From: Anaerolineae bacterium
GTDB taxonomy: Bacteria > Chloroflexota > Anaerolineae > 4572-78 > J111
Assembly (NCBI GenBank): GCA_023382535.1
Contig: JAHDWA010000068.1
Location: forward strand, 1-48,463
Direction: 5' to 3'
DNA length: 48,463 nt
The notes under the pieces are model-generated. The model had not been told where the DNA came from, made no database searches, and saw only the letters and a list, made by a program, of their open reading frames with translations. Every line of letters begins with the position of its first letter. Position 1 is the stretch's first letter. Shown here piece by piece: positions 17,656 to 25,396 of the stretch. The position numbers and the translations under genes are program-made.

Positions 17656-18756
17656 TTATCCCTGTACTGCCGCCCGGCGATTGGTGCGTACGGCGCGCAC
17701 CACCAGTCCAGCCAGGGTAATCGTAGTGAGCGGAATAACAAAATAGACCATGGCGGCCACAAACGTGGGCAAAACGGTATGCTCGGTGACTTTTAAGATC
17801 AGGTAAAGGTTGTAGGCCAGGTAGTAACCAAAGAGCAGGCCCCCCTCCCAGCGGGTTATCTTGTTGCCATTAAAAAAAATGGGCAAACAGACCAGCGCGG
17901 CAGCAATCATGACCGGAATGTCAAATGATAACGCCGTTATCGGTACATTGACGCCGTTAGGCGAAACCAAGCTGGTCAGGCCCAGAACGGATAAGAGGTT
18001 AAAGATATTGCTGCCCACTACATTGCCAACGGCAATATCCCGCTCACCCCGGAAGCTGGCTACGACCGACGCCGCCAGCTCCGGTAAGGAGGTGCCCACG
18101 GCGATAATCGTTAGCCCAATAATCAACTCGCTTACCCCAAGGGTCCTGGCGATGGCGATGGCGCCATCTACCAGCCACCCTGACCCAACCGTGAGCATCA
18201 TCAGGCCCCCCACAATCTGCAGAACCCGGATGAGCATATGTCCGCCAGACTCACGGCGACCTGCGCCATATTCTTGAGCATATTCTTCACGCACTTGGCG
18301 GCTTTCTTTCCGGCTCTGCTGAATAGACCAAACGGTATAGATAATAATGCCTGTAAAAAGCAGTGCGCCGTCAAACCATCCAATCTGACCATCCCGCCCC
18401 AGCAGCAACACCAGAAAAGACAAGCCAACCATTAACGGCACATCCAGCCGGATCAACTTTTGCGACACCAGCAGCGGTGTGACCAAAGCCGAGAGCCCGA
18501 GAATGAGTAAAATATTACAGATGTTGCTGCCAATGATATTTCCCAGCGCAATATCGCTCTGGCCGGCCCAGGCCGACTGGATGGTCACTGCCAATTCCGG
18601 TGAACTTGTCCCGAAAGCCACGACGGTTAGCCCAATGACCAGGGGAGAGATGCCCAGCGCCGCGGCCAGACGAGTGGCTCCCCGTAACAGGACTTCGGCT
18701 CCGCCGATAAGCAATCCCAGACCTGCGACGAAAAGAAAAAGTGTGACTGTGTCCAT
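17656..18756 (-). CDS. Calcium/sodium antiporter (YrbG-like CaCA)
   Basis: This 366-aa exchanger has two canonical inverted alpha repeats: VVAFGTSSPELAVT with GNIIGSNICNILLILG, and IIAVGTSLPELAAS with GNVVGSNIFNLLSVLG. Both GSN motifs and both acidic residues are intact, unlike the divergent first repeat of the exchanger at 11109. It probably extrudes Ca2+ in exchange for Na+ or H+. AGGAAA lies upstream of the start at 18756. It is transcribed divergently from the radical SAM gene at 19124. Confidence 0.93.
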   Translation of the reverse strand: MDTVTLFLFVAGLGLLIGGAEVLLRGATRLAAALGISPLVIGLTVVAFGTSSPELAVTIQSAWAGQSDIALGNIIGSNICNILLILGLSALVTPLLVSQKLIRLDVPLMVGLSFLVLLLGRDGQIGWFDGALLFTGIIIYTVWSIQQSRKESRQVREEYAQEYGAGRRESGGHMLIRVLQIVGGLMMLTVGSGWLVDGAIAIARTLGVSELIIGLTIIAVGTSLPELAASVVASFRGERDIAVGNVVGSNIFNLLSVLGLTSLVSPNGVNVPITALSFDIPVMIAAALVCLPIFFNGNKITRWEGGLLFGYYLAYNLYLILKVTEHTVLPTFVAAMVYFVIPLTTITLAGLVVRAVRTNRRAAVQG

Positions 18757-19123
18757 GGAATTTCCTGATCCTTGTTAAAAAAAATTTGAATGGCTCATCT
18801 CTTGCGCCTGGTTTACCGGCATGATGCCACAGAAAATAAGGCTGCACAAAGATGGGTCTGCGTGGTTAAAGGGGTGATGTAGCCCTACTTCGTGGATATT
18901 GACCTCCAGCCGGGTGGGGTGGTACTCCGGTTTTTAATAAATTGTGGCCACTTCCCGGGAAAAACCGTCACGCCAGGGGAAACCAGTTGTAAGACTCTCG
19001 TAATATTTTCCTAGTATGTTACAAAGGTCCACATAGCCAAGGTTAAATTTTCCCATCGGGTTTTTGCAGCAGAATATCAGCTCATGGGACATAATAAACC
19101 CTGCTCTTGTAGGAGGAATCCAC
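18757..19123. promoter_or_regulatory. Divergent intergenic region
   Basis: This 367-bp gap separates the minus-strand antiporter from the plus-strand radical SAM gene and must hold both promoters. An AT-richer core (about 18985-19020) has a TTGTAA and a TAGTAT with a 19-nt spacer, a weak promoter candidate for the plus strand. A 67-codon minus-strand ORF here has no ribosome site or recognisable features. Confidence 0.3.
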
Positions 19124-20251
19124 TTGTCTGAAGTCATTCCATTGTTCCTGTCGTCATCCCCGCCGTTAGAGTCGTTGAACCCGCTGCCGGAGCAGACCTT
19201 CTTACCCGACGCCTATCGCCTGCCCGGCGGAGCGGTAAAAGGCCCGATTTCACCGGTCAGTCCGCGCGTGGTCTTCATCGAAGTTACCAACCGCTGCAAC
19301 TTACTGTGCAAAACCTGTCCCCGCACCTTTTTTGACCGGGAGCCGTTGAAAACGCTCAGCTATGCCGAGTTTGTCCAGATTGCCGAGCAGTTCCCGGAGA
19401 TGCGCCGCGTCCTGCTGCACGGCATCGGCGAACCGCTGCTCAACAAAGAACTGCCCGGCATCATCAAATACTTAAAAGGGCGTGAGGTTGAGGTAATTAT
19501 CAACTCTAACGGCACCCTGCTGACGCCCACCTGGCAGGAAACATTGGTGAAAAGCGGTCTCGACCAGTACCGCTGCTCAATTGATGGAGCCAGGCCCGAA
19601 ACCTACGCCCGGATTCGGGGCGCTCATGCACTCCCGAAACTGGTCGAAGGTCTGGCAGGCCTCGTCAAAACCAAAGCCCGCCTGCAAGCCGAAACGCCGC
19701 GCCTTTCCATCTGGTGCGTGGGTACCAAAGAGAACCTGGCCGAGTTGCCCGATTTGGTGCGGTTGGCGGCTCGGCTGGGAGTGCCGGAGCTTTATTTACA
19801 GCGCATGGTTTACTTCGCCCAGGAGCCTGAGCAGCAGTATGGGATGGCTCATGATGACCGGGCCATTTTCGGCCCGGATCACGATTACCAGGAGGAGATT
19901 ATTGGCGCCTGCGAGCTGCTGAGCGCCGAGTTAGGGGTTGACTTCCGAGCTTCGGGAGCGCGCGCCCCCCGCCACAGCCTGCAAGCGGCCCGGCCAGCCG
20001 ATTTTACTCCGTGGCAGGAATGTATGCGCCCCTGGACCACCGCCTATGTGACTGCCAACGGCAACTGCCTGCCCTGCTGCATTTCCCCCTTTGCGACCAG
20101 TAATTACCAGAGCCTCATCCTGGGCAACCTGTTCGAGCGGCCTTTTACGGAGATCTGGAATGATCACTTTTACCGGAAATTCCGCACCACCCTGACGAGT
20201 CCGCACCCCCATCAAGCTTGCGTCAGTTGTGGGGTGTATTGGAGTCTGTAA
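19124..20251 (+). CDS. Radical SAM protein with SPASM-type C-terminus
   Basis: TTG 19124 is chosen because AGGAGG (19111-19116) lies 7 nt upstream; an in-frame ATG at 19064 would place that ribosome site inside the gene. The 375-aa protein has the radical SAM cluster motif C58-N-L-L-C62-K-T-C65. Its Cys-rich C-terminus (C-M-R-P-W, then C-L-P-C-C, then a final C-V-S-C-G) is of the SPASM type, with the typical LGN(L/I)FE...EIW segment. SPASM enzymes often modify peptides or assist cofactor maturation; no precursor peptide was recognised nearby. Substrate unknown. Confidence 0.88.
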   Translation: MSEVIPLFLSSSPPLESLNPLPEQTFLPDAYRLPGGAVKGPISPVSPRVVFIEVTNRCNLLCKTCPRTFFDREPLKTLSYAEFVQIAEQFPEMRRVLLHGIGEPLLNKELPGIIKYLKGREVEVIINSNGTLLTPTWQETLVKSGLDQYRCSIDGARPETYARIRGAHALPKLVEGLAGLVKTKARLQAETPRLSIWCVGTKENLAELPDLVRLAARLGVPELYLQRMVYFAQEPEQQYGMAHDDRAIFGPDHDYQEEIIGACELLSAELGVDFRASGARAPRHSLQAARPADFTPWQECMRPWTTAYVTANGNCLPCCISPFATSNYQSLILGNLFERPFTEIWNDHFYRKFRTTLTSPHPHQACVSCGVYWSL

Positions 20252-20321
20252 GCCAGGTTTGTATCCCGGCCTGGACAAACTAACATTTTGTCTTACGAGT
20301 CTATTTTTGAAGGAGAAACCC

Positions 20322-21461
20322 ATGTCAATTGCGACACAAACAAATTACCTGGAACGCTTAGACCCGATTGTTGCCGAGGTGATTGCCCCGGCGGCGGCTG
20401 AGATTGATCGCACCGGGGCGTTTCCGAGGGCGGCAATGGAAGCGCTGGGCCGGGCCGGCCTCTTGGGCCTGGTCAGCGCTGCCGAGGTGGGTGGGCTGGG
20501 CCAGGGCCTCCGGGCGGCAACCCTGGTCATGGAGCGGGTAGCCCAGGCGTGCGCCTCTACTTCAATGGTTTTGTGTATGCATTATGCCGCAACAGCGGTC
20601 ATCGAAGCGCATGGCCCGCGTGAGGTGCGCCAGGCTATTGCCGCGGGCCGCCACCTCTCCTCCCTGGCCTTTTCTGAGGCCGGTTCGCGCAGCCACTTCT
20701 GGGCGCCGGTCAGTACCGCCAGCCAGGTAGCGGGCAATGGTCACGTCCGGCTTGACGCCCAGAAAAGCTGGGTTACATCAGCCGGCCAGGTAGATAGCTA
20801 TGTCTGGTCGAGCCGTCCCCTGGCGGCGGAAGGGCCTAGCACCCTCTGGCTCGTCCCCAGCCAGGCGGCCGGGCTGCGGGTGACCGCGCCTTTTGATGGT
20901 CTCGGCCTGCGGGGAAATTACTCCAGCCCGGTCACTGCCGAAGGTGTACTGGTTGAAAAAGCGGCCATGCTGGGGCCGGACGGGGGCGGATTTGAGGTGA
21001 TGATGAATATTGTGCTGCCCTACTTCCAGTTTATGAGCGCCGGCTGCTGCCTTGGCCTGATGGAAGCGGCTACCACCAAAGCAGCGGCCCATGTAGGTGG
21101 AACCCGGCTGGAGCATCTGGGCAGTTCTCTGGCCGACCTGCCGACCATCCGGGCCTATGTCGCCCGCATGCGGATTAAAACTGATATGGTCCGGGCGCTG
21201 GTCCGGGATGCGCTGGATGCCCTGGAGAGCGGGCGGCCTGAGGCTATGCTGCGCGTCCTGGAAGTCAAAGCCGCGGCCAGCGAAGCCTCGACCGAAGTGA
21301 CCGACCTGGCCATGCGGGTCTGCGGCGGCGCGGCCTTTCGGAAAGAGGTGGGGGTCGAACGTAACTTCCGCGATGCCCGGGCCGCGACCATTATGGCTCC
21401 CACGACCGATGTTTTGTATGACTTTATTGGCAAGGCCGCCTGCGGGCTGCCGCTGTTTTAA
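20322..21461 (+). CDS. Acyl-CoA dehydrogenase family protein, atypical active site
   Basis: AAGGAG upstream of ATG 20322 fixes the start over a longer frame that overlaps the preceding gene. The 379-aa product has the three-part acyl-CoA dehydrogenase fold: an N-terminal helical domain, a beta domain (LAFSEAGSRS, flavin-binding W-V-T-S-A), and a C-terminal helical domain ending in CGGAAFRKEVGVERNFRD. The usual catalytic-Glu segment Y-E-G-T is replaced by M-A-P-T-T-D, so standard alpha,beta-dehydrogenation is doubtful and the acyl substrate is unknown. It lies 70 nt after the radical SAM/SPASM gene and 12 nt before the DinB-like gene, probably in one operon. Confidence 0.85.
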   Translation: MSIATQTNYLERLDPIVAEVIAPAAAEIDRTGAFPRAAMEALGRAGLLGLVSAAEVGGLGQGLRAATLVMERVAQACASTSMVLCMHYAATAVIEAHGPREVRQAIAAGRHLSSLAFSEAGSRSHFWAPVSTASQVAGNGHVRLDAQKSWVTSAGQVDSYVWSSRPLAAEGPSTLWLVPSQAAGLRVTAPFDGLGLRGNYSSPVTAEGVLVEKAAMLGPDGGGFEVMMNIVLPYFQFMSAGCCLGLMEAATTKAAAHVGGTRLEHLGSSLADLPTIRAYVARMRIKTDMVRALVRDALDALESGRPEAMLRVLEVKAAASEASTEVTDLAMRVCGGAAFRKEVGVERNFRDARAATIMAPTTDVLYDFIGKAACGLPLF

Positions 21462-21473
21462 GGAGCAGAAGCG

Positions 21474-22004
21474 GTGGGTAAACAAGTTGACCAACTTATC
21501 AGGATGCTGCAAACTTCGCTGGTGGAAACGCTGGAAGTGTTAGCACGCTTGAGCGAAGCCGAACTGGACGATCCGTCTGATCATCCCTGCGCCATGGGCG
21601 GCACCGTGCGCGACCTGCTGACCCACAACATTGACCATGAGCGTATGCATACCGGCCAGATTTACAGCGCCCGTTACAGTTTGCGGCACATGCAAAAGAG
21701 TCAAGCTGACCGCCTAATGGCCGAAACACTGCGCGCCCGTGCCGATTTGATCGCCGCCCTTATTGGCCTGCCTGACAGCGCCCTTGATACGCGCACCCCC
21801 GACGATCAGTGGACCGTTCGGGAGATGATTGAACACACCCTCTATTGGGAACGCCATTCTGTAGACGACCTGGCCCGCCAAAAACTGGCCCAGCGGCTGC
21901 CCGCCGACCGGCCTCCCCTGGCGCTGGAAGTGGCAGACCCCATTTATGGCAGCCTGTTAACTCCTGAGAATGACATCAAAAAATCGCCTGCTGCCTCATC
22001 TTGA
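21474..22004 (+). CDS. DinB-like four-helix protein
   Basis: GTG 21474 has AAGGAG overlapping the stop codon of the previous gene, indicating coupled translation. The 176-aa product looks like a DinB/YfiT-type metal-binding four-helix bundle. Candidate metal ligands are the histidines in H-N-I-D-H-E-R-M-H and I-E-H-T, and a repeated R-(D/E)-(L/M) segment precedes each. Family members include thiol-dependent transferases. The substrate is unknown. Confidence 0.72.
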   Translation: MGKQVDQLIRMLQTSLVETLEVLARLSEAELDDPSDHPCAMGGTVRDLLTHNIDHERMHTGQIYSARYSLRHMQKSQADRLMAETLRARADLIAALIGLPDSALDTRTPDDQWTVREMIEHTLYWERHSVDDLARQKLAQRLPADRPPLALEVADPIYGSLLTPENDIKKSPAASS

Positions 22005-22042
22005 GGTACAATGCGGCTTCTCACTCCTGGAAAAATTAAGCT

Positions 22043-22855
22043 ATGACGATGCTTGAACCAATCGAACCCCTGGCTGTGGGTAATCTACCTGCGTTTCAAT
22101 GGAAGCTATGGCTCTACACCAACTACGACTGCAATCTGCGCTGCTCGTACTGCGTGGCAAAATCCAGCCCTAATGCCCTGCGCCGGGCGTTGGGCCTGGC
22201 TAATGTCCAACGACTGGTGGATGAAGCCGTTGAGCTTGGCTTTAGCGATATTTTCTTTACCGGCGGCGAACCGTTTATCTTGAACGAGATTTACGATATG
22301 CTGGCCTACTCGTCGGCGCGGGTTAAGACAACCGTGTTGACCAATGCTATGCTTCTGCGCGGCCTCCGCCTGGATAAATTGTGTGCCGTTGCCAATGATA
22401 ACTTGATCGTCCAGGTCAGTTTGGATGGGGGTCAACCCGAACATCATGACGCGTACCGGGGCAAAGGTTCTTGGGCCAAAACCGTCGAAGGCATCAGACT
22501 GCTGCAAGCGCGCGGTTTCCGCGTTCGCCTAAGCACCACCGAAACACCGGTCAACTCGGCCCATCTGGAACAAATCTGCCAGTTTCACCGCAGCCTGGGC
22601 ATCCCCGACGAAGACCATTTTGTGCGCCCCCTGGCCCGGCGCGGCTATTCCAGAGAGGGGTTGGAATTGTGCATGGCCAATCTAATCCCCGAAGTCACCA
22701 TTAACCTTGAGGGGGTGTTCTGGCATCCCCTCTCCACCGACGCCGATATGCTGGTCAGCCGTAAGCTGTTTCCGCTGACCGCCTCGGTGGAGCGCATCCA
22801 ACAGCAGCTTGAGGTGATGGCCCAGGGCGGCATGCCGCTGATGACCTTCACCTGA
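22043..22855 (+). CDS. Radical SAM protein
   Basis: This 270-aa protein has C30-N-L-R-C34-S-Y-C37 for the [4Fe-4S] cluster, the SAM-binding GGEP at 74-77, a VSLDG strand and the later LSTTETP segment. It is short, with no clear SPASM or other accessory domain. It ends in TGA, followed one codon later by TAG, so no recoded extension exists here. No strong ribosome site precedes ATG 22043 (a second ATG lies two codons on). Its proximity to the two TGA-containing genes downstream hints at a shared pathway. Substrate unknown. Confidence 0.85.
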   Translation: MTMLEPIEPLAVGNLPAFQWKLWLYTNYDCNLRCSYCVAKSSPNALRRALGLANVQRLVDEAVELGFSDIFFTGGEPFILNEIYDMLAYSSARVKTTVLTNAMLLRGLRLDKLCAVANDNLIVQVSLDGGQPEHHDAYRGKGSWAKTVEGIRLLQARGFRVRLSTTETPVNSAHLEQICQFHRSLGIPDEDHFVRPLARRGYSREGLELCMANLIPEVTINLEGVFWHPLSTDADMLVSRKLFPLTASVERIQQQLEVMAQGGMPLMTFT

Positions 22856-22890
22856 GGGTAGAGATGGTTTGCTTCCGGGTGAAGCAACAC

Positions 22891-22949
22891 AAAGTAACAA
22901 AATAGCAAGGTGGCAAGTCGCAGGACGCCACTTTGCTACCTGTTACTCT
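22891..22949. repeat. Imperfect inverted repeat of TTGCTAC-like words
   Basis: Left arm 22891-22914 (aaagtaacaa...tggc) pairs imperfectly with right arm 22927-22949 around a 12-nt loop. The right side continues as iterated words of the type GTTACT, CTGCTAC, TTGCTAC and TTTGCTGCC to about 22969. It sits between the radical SAM gene and the Lrp-like gene and looks like a dispersed intergenic repeat (REP/MITE-like) rather than a terminator, since no T-run follows. Confidence 0.55.
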
Positions 22950-22998
22950 GCTACTTGCTACTTTGCTGCCCTGAAATTCAATTCAAGGAGAGTGTACC

Positions 22999-23271
22999 AT
23001 GATCCAAGCTTTTGTTTTTATCGAAGCCGAACCGGGCCGGGTGCAGGAACTGGTCAAAGAGCTGGCCGGGATGGAATTGGCCAGCTCGGTTATCAAACAG
23101 GTTTACGCAGTTACCGGCCGCTGCGACCTGATTGCCCTCATCGAAAGCCCCGATCTTCCCTCGCTCGGCGATTGAGTTGCCAACGGCATAGGGAACGCCG
23201 TGGGCGTTCGCCGCACTGAAACCAGCCTGATCGTTTGGTCCGAAGCGGCTCCCTCCCCGGCTACTTCTTAG
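22999..23271 (+). CDS. Lrp/AsnC effector-domain protein with in-frame UGA (Sec59?)
   Basis: ATG 22999 follows AAGGAG by 8 nt. The frame encodes a stand-alone Lrp/AsnC C-terminal (RAM) domain: a beta strand MIQAFVFIEA, a helix, V-Y-A-V-T-G-R-C-D-L-I-A-L-I-E, then an in-frame TGA at 23173-23175, then the rest of the same domain in the same frame (VANGIGNAVGVRRTETSLIVW) to TAG at 23271. Read through, it has 90 aa, the normal domain length; stopped at TGA it has 58 aa and lacks the last helix and strand. A perfect hairpin with a G-first loop follows the TGA. This position is not usually Cys in the family, so selenocysteine is less certain than in the next gene; a TGG-to-TGA nonsense mutation is the main alternative. 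Confidence 0.65.
23173..23209 (+). promoter_or_regulatory. UGA codon plus SECIS-like hairpin in Lrp-like gene
   Basis: TGA at 23173-23175 is followed by a 7-bp perfect stem (23193-23199 GAACGCC with 23203-23209 GGCGTTC) closed by a 3-nt loop GTG at 23200-23202. There are 24 nt between the TGA and the loop, inside the range described for bacterial SECIS elements, and the first loop base is G. Confidence 0.5.
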
Positions 23272-23295
23272 CCAAAGCGTACCGAGGAGGAAGCC

Positions 23296-24024
23296 ATGCA
23301 TCCAGATATTCGCGCCGGAGTACAACACGCCTACTCCGCTGCGGCTGAAAATCCTCAAGCTGAGCATCCCTTTCCAGTGGGCCGGCTCTTTGCCGAGAGC
23401 CTGGGTTATTCGCCCGAAATGCTGGCCGATATTCCGGCGGCAGCCATTGACGCTTTTGCTGGCGTTTCCAACGTGGCCGTTTTTGCCGACATTCCGCCCG
23501 GCGCAACCGTGCTCGACCTGGGCTGCGGGGCCGGTCTTGACTCGTTGATTGCCGCCCGGCGTGTTGGCCCCACCGGAAAGATCATCGGGATAGATTTTAG
23601 CGAAGCAATGTTAGTCCGGGCGCGTCAAGCTGCCGCAGAAGCCGGGATCAACCCTATTGAATTTCGTCTGGCCGATGCTGAAAATCTCCCTCTTGATGAC
23701 GCCTCAATTGATGTCGCCTTGGTCAACGGTATCTTTAATCTAAACCCGATGCGAGACGCTATCTTCCGCGAGTTAGCTCGTGTGGTCCGACCTGATCGGT
23801 TCATCTACGCCGCGGAGCTTATTCTGTGTGAACCGCTGCCCCCTGAAACTCTGGCGAATGAAACCAGTTGGTTCGCCTGAATTGCCGGGGCCAAGGAAGG
23901 TGGGACCTTCCTGTCTGAGTTTCACGTCGTTGGTTTCAAAGAGGCCCGGCTGCTGCGCACCCTGCGCAATGCGCGAACAAAAAACCCCTACGTGCTGGCC
24001 GCAGAGGTATGCGCCCGAAGGTAA
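23296..24024 (+). CDS. ArsM-like SAM methyltransferase, predicted selenoprotein (Sec195)
   Basis: AGGAGG at 23285-23290 precedes ATG 23296. SAM motif I is LDLGCGAG (73-80) and motif II ends at Asp100. An in-frame TGA at 23878-23880 (codon 195) interrupts the gene; translation continues in frame for 47 more residues (I-A-G-A-K-E-G-G..., ending V-C-A-R-R) to TAA, giving 242 aa. In arsenite methyltransferases the late catalytic cysteine lies in a C-x-x-G-A segment before an aromatic/hydrophobic helix; here the TGA stands exactly at that cysteine. A SECIS-like hairpin follows. The ArsM cysteine normally found in the N-C-(V/I)-x-N-L-x-P segment is Gly here (NGIFNLNP), so the substrate may not be arsenite. 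Gene callers would end it at 23880 with 194 aa. Confidence 0.8.
23878..23912 (+). promoter_or_regulatory. UGA codon plus SECIS-like hairpin in methyltransferase gene
   Basis: TGA 23878-23880 is followed by an 8-bp perfect stem (23894-23901 AGGAAGGT with 23905-23912 ACCTTCCT) and a 3-nt loop GGG at 23902-23904. There are 21 nt between the TGA and the loop, and the first loop base is G, as in known bacterial SECIS elements. The hairpin lies within the coding sequence, as expected for bacteria. Confidence 0.68.
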
Positions 24025-24091
24025 CAAAAACATAACCTTTCTGTAAGAGAATGTTAATTTTTGCATGGCAAGCTAGAGACTGTAGCACATC

Positions 24092-24119
24092 ACCGCCAAT
24101 GAAAATGCTTTATGGCGGT
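24092..24119 (+). other. Hairpin upstream of NUDIX gene
   Basis: ACCGCCA (24092-24098) pairs perfectly with TGGCGGT (24113-24119) around a 14-nt loop. It lies 29 nt before ATG 24148 and lacks a T-tract. It may be a 5'-UTR structure or a weak terminator of the preceding gene. Confidence 0.3.
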
Positions 24120-24147
24120 CAGCGGTCTACTTATGAAGGAATAACGG

Positions 24148-24690
24148 ATGCCACCTAAAGCCTGGAAAACGCAATCCTCACGCTGGGTTTATGAAAACCC
24201 CTGGATGAAGCTGCGCGAGGACATTGCCGAAATGCCCAACGGTAAAACCACCCTCTATGGCGTGGTTGAGTGCGGGGAGTGTGTAGGGGTCTTGCCTTTT
24301 ATTGACGACGACCACGTGGTGATGGTCCGCCAGTATCGCTACGTCTTTGGCGAGGATCATCGTTGGGAAATGCCGACGGGCGGGGTCAAGCCGGGGGAAA
24401 CGTTGGAAGCGGCGGCCCGGCGCGAGCTGCGCGAGGAAGTCGGCTACGATGCCGCTGAACTGCAGCACGTCAGCACTTACTTTACCAGCAAATCCATTAT
24501 GCGCGAGATTGGGCATCTTTACCTGGGCCGGGGGTTGACCCAGGTCGAGGCGGTCCCTGATGAGACCGAGTTTCTAGAGGTCGCGATTTTTCCTTTTGAA
24601 GAGGTACTGCAAATGGTCAATGAGAGTGAAATCCGCGACAGTATGACGGTGATTACCGTGCTGCATGCAGCCCGGCTGCGCCGGAAATAG
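24148..24690 (+). CDS. NUDIX hydrolase (ADP-ribose pyrophosphatase-like)
   Basis: AAGGA precedes ATG 24148. The 180-aa protein contains a full Nudix box from Gly78 to Tyr100 (G-x5-E84-x7-R92-E93-L-R-E96-E97-V-G-Y), which binds the catalytic Mg2+. The flanking strand VVMVRQYRYVFGEDHRWEMPTGG is typical of ADP-ribose/nucleoside diphosphate sugar pyrophosphatases. It would hydrolyse a nucleoside diphosphate linked to another moiety in the cytoplasm; the exact substrate is not readable from the sequence. Confidence 0.92.
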   Translation: MPPKAWKTQSSRWVYENPWMKLREDIAEMPNGKTTLYGVVECGECVGVLPFIDDDHVVMVRQYRYVFGEDHRWEMPTGGVKPGETLEAAARRELREEVGYDAAELQHVSTYFTSKSIMREIGHLYLGRGLTQVEAVPDETEFLEVAIFPFEEVLQMVNESEIRDSMTVITVLHAARLRRK

Positions 24691-24711
24691 CAGACGATTA
24701 AGGAGAAGTTT

Positions 24712-25386
24712 ATGGCTACTTACCCTTTGGTTCAACCCGCAGTCTCTACCTGGGAAGATACTTTCAGGAAAGTGGTGCTGGTCCTGGCCCGGCTCGCGCT
24801 GGCCTATCTTTTCTTTGCCAGCCTTTTCTGGAAAATGCCCCCCACCTTTGGCTGTCCCCCTGATTACGCTTTTGCTACCGCCAATGCCGAAGGCAGAATT
24901 GTGCGCAGCCAAGGGCTGTGTGACTGGATTGGCGTCGAAGCTGTCTGGTCACAGCGGCCGCGCCAGTTCTTTGTAACCAATCTGGATAACCAGGGTGAGC
25001 CGGAAATTGCTCTTGATGTAAGCTGGCTGGCCCAAATGAATGGCGCATTCCTGGAAAACTTTGTCAAGCCCAACATCCGCTGGTTTGGCTATGTGGTTTG
25101 GGGAATGGAGGCGTTTATCTTCGTCACTCTTTTCTTCGGGCTGTTCAGCCGGTTGGGCGGATTGGTGGCCCTGGCCCAGACGGCCCAGTTGCAGATTGGC
25201 CTGGCCGGGATCAGCAGCCCGTTTGAGTGGGAGTGGAGTTACCATCTGATGGTACTGGTCTCGCTGCTGATAGTTGCTTTTGCCCCCGGCCGGTATTTGG
25301 GCCTTGATGCCTGGCTGCGCCCGCGCCTGCAAGCCGCGGCGGGAGGGGGCAATCGTCTGGCGGGGCTGCTGTTGTGGTTAACTTGA
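24712..25386 (+). CDS. DoxX/DoxD-like membrane protein
   Basis: AAGGAG precedes ATG 24712. The 224-aa protein has about four membrane helices: one at 20-40, and three between 125 and 200. A periplasmic-type loop after the first helix contains two cysteines (FGCPP, GLCDW). The helix pattern and the L-x-R-x-x-L-A-x-x-F segment resemble the DoxX/TQO small subunit superfamily, which is associated with redox or detoxification at the membrane. Recognition is by pattern only. It begins 21 nt after the NUDIX gene and ends 10 nt before the SGNH gene. Confidence 0.55.
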   Translation: MATYPLVQPAVSTWEDTFRKVVLVLARLALAYLFFASLFWKMPPTFGCPPDYAFATANAEGRIVRSQGLCDWIGVEAVWSQRPRQFFVTNLDNQGEPEIALDVSWLAQMNGAFLENFVKPNIRWFGYVVWGMEAFIFVTLFFGLFSRLGGLVALAQTAQLQIGLAGISSPFEWEWSYHLMVLVSLLIVAFAPGRYLGLDAWLRPRLQAAAGGGNRLAGLLLWLT

Positions 25387-25396
25387 AACCAACAGG

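Noticed and set aside
18934..19137. 67-codon minus-strand ORF in the divergent promoter region
   Set aside because: No ribosome site or recognisable domain, and it overlaps the radical SAM gene start.
22999..24024. Genetic code in which TGA encodes Trp genome-wide
   Set aside because: TGA ends many complete genes here (for example 8757-8759, 13426-13428, 22853-22855, 26420-26422, 29437-29439), and TGG is used for Trp throughout, including in the two affected genes.
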